Source: Reyranella sp.
GTDB taxonomy: Bacteria; Pseudomonadota; Alphaproteobacteria; Reyranellales; Reyranellaceae
Direction of reading: 5' to 3'
Assembly (NCBI GenBank): GCA_004296815.1
Contig: SCVT01000534.1
Span: forward strand, 1-5,253
Length of the DNA stretch: 5,253 nucleotides
The translations under genes and the position numbers were made by a program. Shown here in pieces: positions 1 to 5,253 of the stretch. The notes beneath the pieces were generated by a model that searched no databases, was not told where the DNA came from, and saw nothing but the letters and a program-made list of their open reading frames with translations. Position 1 is the first letter of the stretch. The number at the start of each line of letters is the position of its first letter.

Positions 1-153
1 CGCCACAGTGTCGGTCGGGCCGCCTGCGGCGGCGGGCACGACGAGGGTGATGGGCTTGTTGGGATAGCCCTGCGCGTCGGCGTGAAGGGCGAATGACGAC
101 GCGGTGGCGAAAGCCAACGCACCGAAGACGAAAGCACGGCGGAACGAGGTCAT
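1..153 (-). CDS. Bug/TctC-family tripartite tricarboxylate transporter substrate-binding protein (N-terminal fragment)
   Basis: Only the first 51 codons are present; the gene runs off the left edge. The product starts with a signal peptide: Arg5-Arg6, a hydrophobic stretch at about residues 7-23, and an Ala25-Asp-Ala27 cleavage site just before a Gln-Gly. The mature start, Tyr30-Pro-Asn-Lys-Pro-Ile followed by a hydrophobic strand and an Ala/Gly-rich loop ending Gly-Gly-Pro-Thr-Asp, is the hallmark opening of Bug-family periplasmic receptors, which capture carboxylates or other small organic anions for TTT-type importers. The Arg-Arg-x-Phe pattern resembles a Tat signal but lacks the usual Ser/Thr before it, so the export route is open. 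The start is well supported: an AGGGAG ribosome-binding site (complement of 161-166) lies 7 nt upstream of the ATG. The gene diverges from a LysR regulator, which probably controls it. The ligand cannot be deduced, and many Bug proteins are orphans without adjacent membrane subunits. Confidence 0.85.
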   Translation of the reverse strand, partial: MTSFRRAFVFGALAFATASSFALHADAQGYPNKPITLVVPAAAGGPTDTVA

Positions 154-223
154 GGGGCGGCTCCCTGGCGGTTTCTTTGTGCTCCTCCCTAGGACGCTCG
201 GGCCTCTCCCACAATCGCCACCA

Positions 224-255
224 GATTATACAAATTAAGGCTATAATCGGCCGAT
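224..255. promoter_or_regulatory. Divergent promoter/operator between the Bug-protein gene and the LysR gene
   Basis: A perfect TATAAT lies on the plus strand at 242-247 and another on the minus strand at 230-225. Together they form a 7-bp inverted repeat, GATTATA-N11-TATAATC (224-230 and 242-248). The size and spacing resemble a LysR-type recognition dyad, although it is not a textbook T-N11-A. A second palindrome, ATCGGCCGAT (246-255), runs from the plus-strand box into the LysR start codon. I see no convincing -35 hexamer at 16-18 bp from either box. The plus-strand box is only 6 nt from the LysR ATG. The reading as back-to-back promoters with an autoregulatory LysR site is inference. Confidence 0.5.
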
Positions 256-1156
256 GGACCTCACGCAGCTACGCTGCTTCGTCGCCGTCGCCGAGGAACT
301 GCACTTCGGCCGAGCCGCGCGACGGCTCGACATGCTGCCTTCGGCGCTCGGCCGCCACATCCGGCTGCTCGAGGAGTCGGTCGGCATGGCGCTCCTGTTG
401 CGGACCACGCGCAACGTGGCGCTATCGCAGGACGGCGATGCCCTGCTCGACGACGTGCGCGCGTTGCTGAGGCAGGCCGATGCGCTCGACCGGCAGTTCC
501 GCGACCGTGGTCGGCGGCGCTCGCGCGTTCTGCGAGTGGGCGCCATCGACACGGCCGCGGCAGGGTTGGTGCCCGATCTGCTGCACGACTTCCGCGAGAA
601 GCGTGCTGGCGTCACGGTGCAGCTTGTCGAGGACAAGACCGTGCGGCTCCTGCCACGGGTTCTCTCCGGCCGCCTCGACCTTGCCTTCGTGCGACCACCG
701 GAAAACATCGACAAGCGGATCGAGCTCCTGGAGCTGTTCCACGAGACTCCCGTCGTCGCGCTGCCGTCGCGCCACAGACTGGCGAAACGACGACGCCTCA
801 CGGTCGCCGCCCTCGTCGGTCAGCCGCTCATCGTGCCGGACCGACGGTCACGGCCGCACAGCCATGACCTCACGATGAAGCTGTTCGAGAACGCAGGCCT
901 GAAGCCGACGATCGCCCAGGTCGCCGAAGAAAAGCAGACGATCGTAAACCTTGTCGCGGCCAAACTCGGCCTGGCGATCGTGCCGCGATGGGCCTCCCGC
1001 TTCGCCGTCTCGGGCGTGCGGTTCATCCCGCTTGCCCAGGACGAGAAGGCGGCACCGAAACTCCTGCCCCTCGCGGCGGCGTGGCTACGCGGTTCGCGCG
1101 ATCCGCTGCGGGACGAGATGATTTCCGTGCTGAAGCTGCGGCTGTCGAGATACGCA

Positions 1157-1168
<12 letters not shown>
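254..1168 (+). CDS. LysR-family transcriptional regulator
   Basis: The 304-residue length is typical of the LysR family. Residues 2-60 form the winged helix-turn-helix: an opening Leu-x-x-Leu-Arg-x-Phe-Val-Ala-Val-Ala-Glu-Glu, the Phe-Gly-Arg-Ala-Ala-Arg-Arg-Leu helix, a Pro-Ser-Ala-Leu-Gly-Arg-His-Ile recognition helix (about 29-36), then the Leu-Leu-Arg-Thr-Thr-Arg wing (about 48-53). A linker helix spans about 62-88. The rest is a periplasmic-binding-protein-like effector domain starting near Arg91, with the usual Leu-Ser-Gly-Arg-Leu-Asp-Leu-Ala-Phe-Val segment at about 137-146 and Val-Ala-Ala-Lys-Leu-Gly-Leu-Ala-Ile-Val-Pro at about 234-244. It is transcribed away from the Bug-protein gene, so it is probably that gene's regulator and its own repressor. 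The effector is unknown. The ATG is the natural family start, but no Shine-Dalgarno lies at normal distance (AAGG at 237-240 is 13 nt away), so the mRNA may be leaderless. Confidence 0.93.
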
Positions 1169-2382
<1,214 letters not shown>

Positions 2383-2490
2383 CGAATTGGCGGCCCGAAA
2401 TCTTCTCGTGGGCTTCTGCCCGTATCGCGATTGATCGCGAGCGCGCGGGAGCGCCATTGTCGGCCGCTTGCTGAAGGGGCGGTGTTGGCG

Positions 2491-3000
2491 ATGACGGACA
2501 TGACACGGATGATGACCCACTACATGGCGTGGGCGAACCGGGTGATGATGAACTCGGTCGCGAAGCTGCCGGAGGCCGAGATCTCCAAGCCACGTCAGGC
2601 GCTGTTCGGCACCATCGCCCATACGTTCAACCACATCCTCGTCATCGAAGATATTTTCCGGGCGCACCTGGAAGGCCGCAAGCACGGCTACACGGCGCGA
2701 AACACAAAGGCCTCGCCGCCCTTCGCCGAGGTGCGGGAGCGCCTGGGCGCCATGGATCTCTACTACGTCGATCTGGCGGAACGGCTGTCGGTCGAGGAAC
2801 TGAACGAGACCGTGCACTTCGAGTTCGTCGGCGGCGGTGCGGGCGCCATGACGCGGCAGGAGATCCTTCTGCACCTCGTCAATCACGCGACCTATCACCG
2901 GGGTTTCGTCAGCGACATGCTGTTCCAGATCCCGTTCTCGGCCGATGCCAACGATCTGACGGTGTTCCTGCGCGACGCCTGGCCGGCCCTGAAGCACTGA
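2491..3000 (+). CDS. DinB/YfiT-family putative metal-dependent four-helix-bundle protein
   Basis: The product is 169 residues, a usual size for this family, and predicted cytoplasmic with no signal peptide or membrane segment. The DinB fold carries a divalent metal bound by three histidines: here probably His48 (in Ala-His-Thr-Phe-Asn-His-Ile-Leu, helix 2) plus His132 and His136 in the His-Leu-Val-Asn-His-Ala-Thr-Tyr-His-Arg-Gly-Phe helix. The opening His-Tyr-Met-Ala-Trp-Ala-Asn-Arg and Leu-Phe-Gly-Thr-Ile-Ala-His segments are also typical. Relatives include thiol-transferase-type and damage-inducible proteins of Bacillus, but the reaction of this branch is not known; it is not DNA polymerase IV, which shares the DinB name. 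The ATG at 2491 was chosen because family similarity starts there; AAGGGG (2474-2479) lies 11 nt upstream, slightly far. GTG 2482 and TTG 2485 are in-frame alternatives. It diverges from ccrM across the GANTC-rich region. Confidence 0.85.
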   Translation: MTDMTRMMTHYMAWANRVMMNSVAKLPEAEISKPRQALFGTIAHTFNHILVIEDIFRAHLEGRKHGYTARNTKASPPFAEVRERLGAMDLYYVDLAERLSVEELNETVHFEFVGGGAGAMTRQEILLHLVNHATYHRGFVSDMLFQIPFSADANDLTVFLRDAWPALKH

Positions 3001-3013
3001 TCGTCCGCGAAGC

Positions 3014-3640
3014 CTAGGCGAGTTCCTCGGCGATCGCCTTCCTCACGGAGGCGCGCTCGGACATGCGGCGACGATGGTCGATCACTTTCGGGATGCGCGC
3101 GAGATCGACACCGTCGGCCTCGAGCCACTGCGCCAGGGTGAAGAGATAGGCGTCGCAGATCGTGTAGCGCTCGCCCATCACCCACGGCCCTTTCAGCATC
3201 TCGCGCTCGACCAGGGCGAAGCCCTCGCTCACCGACTCCGGCACCTTGCGCTGCATGGCTGCGATGGCGGCCTTGTCGTTCCCATCGACCCAGCGGTAGC
3301 CGCGCATGCGGTGCGCGTGCGCGACGTGCAGGCTCGAGCAGAGGTAGGAATTGAAGGCCTGCACCTCGGCGAAGGCGAAGGCATCGTCGAGCGGCGCGAG
3401 CTGCGCGGCCGGAAAGCTCTGCGCGACATAGGCCAGCATCGCCGGCGTCTCGGTCAGGATGCCGCGGTCGGTCACCAGCGCCGGCACGCGCGCCTTGGGG
3501 TTGACCTTGAGATAGTCGGCCGACTTCTGCTGCTCCTTGGCGAACTCGATGCGCGACGTGGTGTAGTCGGCGCCGGCGTCCTCGAGCGCGATGTGGGTGG
3601 CGAGCGAGCAGGTGTGGGCGGCGTAGAAGAGCTTCAGCAT
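3014..3640 (-). CDS. Glutathione S-transferase family protein (beta-class-like)
   Basis: This 208-residue protein has the standard two-domain GST layout. The N-terminal thioredoxin-like domain (about 1-76) starts with the strand Met-Leu-Lys-Leu-Phe-Tyr and then Cys11-Ser12-Leu-Ala-x-His-Ile-Ala-Leu, the place where bacterial beta-class GSTs carry their active-site cysteine. The cis-proline is Pro53 in Asn-Pro-Lys-Ala-Arg-Val-Pro-Ala-Leu, and Glu64-Thr65 matches the gamma-glutamyl-binding Glu-Ser/Thr pair. The helical C-terminal domain (about 86-205) holds the Thr160-Ile-Cys-Asp163 N-capping box in Tyr-Thr-Ile-Cys-Asp-Ala-Tyr-Leu-Phe. Such enzymes conjugate or reduce electrophiles with glutathione in the cytoplasm; the substrate here is unknown. 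The ATG lies 4 nt after the rnhB stop with no clear ribosome-binding site and directly after a hairpin, so translation probably depends on rnhB. Its 3' end converges on the dinB-family gene with 13 bp between stops. Confidence 0.92.
   Translation of the reverse strand: MLKLFYAAHTCSLATHIALEDAGADYTTSRIEFAKEQQKSADYLKVNPKARVPALVTDRGILTETPAMLAYVAQSFPAAQLAPLDDAFAFAEVQAFNSYLCSSLHVAHAHRMRGYRWVDGNDKAAIAAMQRKVPESVSEGFALVEREMLKGPWVMGERYTICDAYLFTLAQWLEADGVDLARIPKVIDHRRRMSERASVRKAIAEELA
3016..3039. terminator. Possible weak hairpin at the dinB-family/GST convergent junction
   Basis: AGGCGA (3016-3021) and TCGCCT (3034-3039) are exact inverted repeats around a 12-nt loop, just past the dinB-family stop and within the last GST codons. 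No U-run follows. Local palindromes GCCTAGGC (3012-3019) and GGCGATCGCC (3029-3038) overlap it. Function as a terminator is a guess. Confidence 0.2.
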
Positions 3641-3658
3641 GCCGTCAGAGTAGACGGC
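3641..3658 (-). promoter_or_regulatory. Hairpin at the rnhB-GST junction, candidate translational-coupling element
   Basis: On the minus-strand mRNA, GCCGUC pairs with GACGGC around the 6-nt loop UACUCU (complement of 3658-3641). The 3' arm ends immediately before the GST AUG, and the rnhB UGA stop begins at the last loop base and continues into the 3' arm. No Shine-Dalgarno for the GST is visible. A ribosome finishing rnhB would melt the stem and could reinitiate 4 nt on. No U-tract follows, so a terminator is unlikely. The coupling role is inferred. Confidence 0.45.
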
Positions 3659-4268
3659 TTAGCGGCGCGAAGCTCATACGGTGGTGCGGGGTCGGCCCGA
3701 GAAGTTCGAGGGCTTGCAGGTGCTGGGCGCTGCCGTAGCCGCGGTTGGTCTCCCAGCCGTAGCCCGGGTAGGTCGCGGCGAGGGCCATCATCTGCCGGTC
3801 GCGCGTCACCTTGGCCACGATCGACGCCGCGGCGATCGAGTAGGAGTGCGCGTCGCCCCCGACGATCGTCTCGGCGCGGCAGGGAAGCTGCGGCGGCGTC
3901 TGGTTGCCGTCGATCAGCAGCACGACCGGTTGAGCGGCAAGGGGTTGGGTCGCCAGCGCCTGCACGGCGCGGCGCATGGCGAGGAAGGTCGCCTGCAGGA
4001 TGTTGATGCGGTCGATCTCCTCGACGCTCGCCTCGGCCACCGCGAACTGCACGACGCCGGACTCGACCATCGCCTCGTAGGCTTCCTCGCGCGCCTCGTG
4101 GGTGAGCTTCTTCGAGTCGTCGATCATGCGCAGGAGCTTGCGCTTGGCGCGGTCGCGATCAATCACCGCGGCGGCGGCGACAACCGGTCCGGCCAACGGC
4201 CCGCGGCCCGCCTCGTCGACGCCGGCCACGCATCCTTCGCAAAGAAGTTCGTATCGAAAGCTCGGCAT
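3645..4268 (-). CDS. rnhB: Ribonuclease HII
   Basis: RNase HII nicks RNA-DNA hybrids and starts ribonucleotide excision repair by cutting 5' of a single ribonucleotide in duplex DNA. The 207-residue length is normal for bacterial RnhB. All four catalytic acids are visible: Asp18-Glu19 in Val-Asp-Glu-Ala-Gly-Arg-Gly-Pro-Leu-Ala-Gly-Pro-Val, Asp120 in Leu-Leu-Ile-Asp-Gly-Asn, and Asp139 in Gly-Gly-Asp-Ala-His-Ser-Tyr-Ser-Ile-Ala-Ala-Ala-Ser-Ile-Val-Ala-Lys-Val-Thr-Arg-Asp. The Gly21-Arg-Gly23 loop and the Asn-Arg-Gly-Tyr178-Gly segment, whose tyrosine senses the 2'-OH junction, are present, as is the closing His-His-Arg-x-Ser-Phe-Ala-Pro. The ATG at 4268 is the only plausible start; an AGGGG lies unusually close, 2 nt upstream. 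The open frame continuing to 4775 is antisense to the neighbour and not coding. It leads a probable two-gene transcript with the downstream GST. Confidence 0.96.
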   Translation of the reverse strand: MPSFRYELLCEGCVAGVDEAGRGPLAGPVVAAAAVIDRDRAKRKLLRMIDDSKKLTHEAREEAYEAMVESGVVQFAVAEASVEEIDRINILQATFLAMRRAVQALATQPLAAQPVVLLIDGNQTPPQLPCRAETIVGGDAHSYSIAAASIVAKVTRDRQMMALAATYPGYGWETNRGYGSAQHLQALELLGPTPHHRMSFAPLSRLL

Positions 4269-4298
4269 ATCCCCTGCGGCCTCGCCTAGACTGAGGCG
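4269..4298. other. 30-bp divergent gap between rnhB and the nucleotidyltransferase-like gene
   Basis: The two start codons face away from each other with only 30 bp between them, so at least one promoter must lie inside the opposite gene. Both ribosome-binding sites sit here at short distance: GAGG (4293-4296) 2 nt before the plus-strand ATG, and AGGGG (complement of 4271-4275) 2 nt before the rnhB ATG. CATATC (4266-4271) is a possible plus-strand -10 box but has no convincing -35. Confidence 0.4.
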
Positions 4299-4844
4299 AT
4301 GTCCCGTGTCGTGGCCGACATCATCGCGCAAGACCCTGTGGCTATGAAACAGCTTCGTGCGGCGCGGCAGCTCGCGCTGCCGGACTGGTGCATCGCCGCG
4401 GGCTTCGTGCGCAATCGCGTGTGGGACCGCCTGCACGGTATCTCGCCGCCGCGCCTGCCTGTGGATATCGACGTCATCTATTACGACGCCGCGGACGTCT
4501 CGAAGGAGCGCGAGCGGGAGCATGAGGCGGCGCTCGACCGCCTGCTGCCCGGCCTGCCCTGGCAGGTGCGCAACCAGGCGCGCATGCATGTCTGGAAGGG
4601 CCTGCCGCAGCACAAGGACACGGCCGACTCGATGATCTACTGGCTGGAGAGCGTGACCGGCATCGGCGTGCGCCTGGAAGCCGACGACACGCTCAGCGTG
4701 ATCGCCCCGCTCGGCACCGACGACCTCCTCAACCTTCGCTGCCGCCCCACACCCTTCGGCCACCGCCAGCGCCACGAATACGACGAACGCATCGCTGCCA
4801 AGCGCTGGCGCGAGCTCTGGCCGAAGGTGCGGTTCCTCGACTAG
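4299..4844 (+). CDS. Nucleotidyltransferase-like protein of the COG3575 / PF06042 (DUF925) family
   Basis: The product has 181 residues and no signal or membrane segments. The family signature is clear: a short N-terminal helix, then Leu-Pro-Asp-Trp-Cys-Ile-Ala-Ala-Gly-Phe-Val-Arg-Asn-Arg-Val-Trp-Asp-Arg-Leu-His-Gly (27-47), followed by Asp56-Ile-Asp58-Val-Ile-Tyr-Tyr-Asp63. This matches the Pol-beta-like nucleotidyltransferase core, where the Asp-x-Asp pair binds metal. The mid-region Asn-Gln-Ala-Arg-Met-His-Val-Trp (92-99) and the Trp-Leu-Glu-Ser-Val-Thr-Gly-Ile-Gly-Val-Arg-Leu (115-126) stretch are also family features. The usual Gly-Ala-Gly-Phe is Ala-Ala-Gly-Phe here. The substrate is unknown, and no partner is evident beside it. 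ATG 4299 gives the usual N-terminal length; ATG 4344 would remove the first helix. It diverges from rnhB and converges with the second GST, sharing 4 bp at the stops. Confidence 0.87.
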   Translation: MSRVVADIIAQDPVAMKQLRAARQLALPDWCIAAGFVRNRVWDRLHGISPPRLPVDIDVIYYDAADVSKEREREHEAALDRLLPGLPWQVRNQARMHVWKGLPQHKDTADSMIYWLESVTGIGVRLEADDTLSVIAPLGTDDLLNLRCRPTPFGHRQRHEYDERIAAKRWRELWPKVRFLD

Positions 4845-4860
4845 CCGCCCATCTTCGGCC
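4819..4860. terminator. Large hairpin spanning the overlapping stops of the nucleotidyltransferase-like and GST genes
   Basis: GGCCGAAG (4819-4826) and CTTCGGCC (4853-4860) are exact 8-bp inverted repeats. In plus-strand RNA a G-U and a U-A pair extend the stem to 10 bp, and GCGG (4829-4832) pairs with CCGC (4845-4848) beyond a 2-nt bulge. This leaves a 12-nt loop that ends in the CTAG containing both stop codons. There is no U-run. It could act as a two-way 3'-end structure or terminator although both arms are coding. Confidence 0.4.
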
Positions 4861-5253
4861 GGATCTTGGCCCAGGCCGGGCGCTCGACGTGCGGCTTCAC
4901 GTAGGTCTCGAAGGCCGGGCGCTTCTCGACGACGCCGAACATCATGCCGAAGTCGAGAAACGAGGCGACGTAGATGTCGGCGGCGGTGAAATGGTCGGCG
5001 GCGATGAAGCGCTTGCCGGCGACGGCCTTCTCCAGCGTGTCCATCGTCGCCTGGTAGGAGCCGTAGCCGAACGACCGCTGCTTCTCGGGCGTCGGCTCCC
5101 AGCCGGCCACCTTGTTGGCCATCGCGGGCTCGCCGCAGCCCGCGACGAAGAACAGCCAGCGATAGTAGGCACCACGATCGCCCACCGATGGAGCGAGCTT
5201 CGATCCGGGGAACAGATCGGCCAGGTAAGCCAGGATCGCGCCGGTCTCGGTGA
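4841..5253 (-). CDS. Glutathione S-transferase family protein (partial, N-terminus beyond the window)
   Basis: The last 136 complete codons are present, running in from the right edge; the frame is open to base 5253, so the start lies outside. The visible part begins Thr-Glu-Thr-Gly-Ala-Ile-Leu-Ala-Tyr-Leu-Ala-Asp-Leu-Phe-Pro, the glutathione-binding Glu-Ser/Thr and following helix at the end of the thioredoxin-like domain. The helical C-terminal domain follows: Arg-Gly-Ala-Tyr-Tyr-Arg-Trp-Leu-Phe-Phe-Val-Ala-Gly, then the Phe-Thr-Ala-Ala-Asp-Ile-Tyr N-capping box. The GTG at 5185 is internal and not a real start. It is a different subfamily from the GST at 3014-3640: the C-terminal domains share little beyond the family core, so they are not a recent tandem duplication. 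Its TAG stop overlaps the stop of the convergent nucleotidyltransferase-like gene. Substrate unknown. Confidence 0.9.
   Translation of the reverse strand, partial: TETGAILAYLADLFPGSKLAPSVGDRGAYYRWLFFVAGCGEPAMANKVAGWEPTPEKQRSFGYGSYQATMDTLEKAVAGKRFIAADHFTAADIYVASFLDFGMMFGVVEKRPAFETYVKPHVERPAWAKIRPKMGG

Noticed and set aside
2491..3000. Annotation as DNA polymerase IV because of the DinB name.
   Set aside because: The 169-residue His-rich four-helix protein belongs to the DinB/YfiT metalloprotein family, which is unrelated to the Y-family polymerase.
3029..3038. A HIP1-like palindrome, GGCGATCGCC.
   Set aside because: GCGATCGC-type words are expected by chance in GC-rich DNA. Only two cases were noticed, one here and one near 1828, with no repeat pattern.
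3074..4006. A 310-codon plus-strand open frame antisense to the GST and rnhB.
   Set aside because: It is a low-complexity Arg/Gly/Ala product with no family features, and both opposite-strand genes are unambiguous.
4269..4775. An N-terminal extension of RNase HII by 169 codons.
   Set aside because: The extension is antisense to the nucleotidyltransferase-like gene. RnhB proteins start a few residues before the Asp-Glu-Ala-Gly-Arg-Gly motif, which fits ATG 4268.

Overview
This is a GC-rich window (roughly two-thirds G+C by eye) of ordinary bacterial chromosome. It most likely comes from an alphaproteobacterium. The best evidence is a CcrM-type GANTC adenine methyltransferase with its C-terminal RAMA-like domain. 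A Bug/TctC-type periplasmic binding protein beside a LysR regulator fits Rhodospirillales/Hyphomicrobiales-like soil bacteria; Reyranella is a guess from general knowledge, not shown by the sequence.

Layout, left to right: (1) the first 51 codons of a Bug-family (TctC-like) solute-binding protein on the minus strand; (2) a 100-bp divergent control region with two TATAAT boxes arranged as an inverted repeat; (3) a LysR-family regulator on the plus strand; (4) ccrM on the minus strand, ending 4 bp from the LysR stop; (5) a divergent region of about 210 bp that is rich in GANTC sites and holds a 17-bp palindrome centred on one of them; (6) a DinB/YfiT-family four-helix metalloprotein on the plus strand; (7) a minus-strand pair, rnhB (ribonuclease HII) followed 4 nt later by a glutathione S-transferase gene, with a hairpin at the junction; (8) a 30-bp divergent gap; (9) a COG3575/PF06042-type nucleotidyltransferase-like gene on the plus strand; (10) the C-terminal two-thirds of a second glutathione S-transferase gene on the minus strand, whose stop codon overlaps the nucleotidyltransferase stop in a shared CTAG.

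How the genes relate: the LysR regulator probably controls the divergent transport gene and itself. CcrM methylates GANTC sites, and its own upstream region carries several, which suggests methylation feedback on ccrM and perhaps on the divergent dinB-family gene. RNase HII and the first GST are probably one transcript with translational coupling. Genes are packed tightly, and all three convergent junctions have a TAG stop inside a CTAG tetranucleotide.

I found no mobile element, CRISPR array, tRNA, rRNA or defence cassette, and no clearly new multi-gene system. The interesting material is regulatory: the methylation-site-centred palindrome before ccrM, the two-way promoter dyad, the rnhB-GST coupling hairpin, and a large hairpin built from the overlapping ends of two convergent genes.
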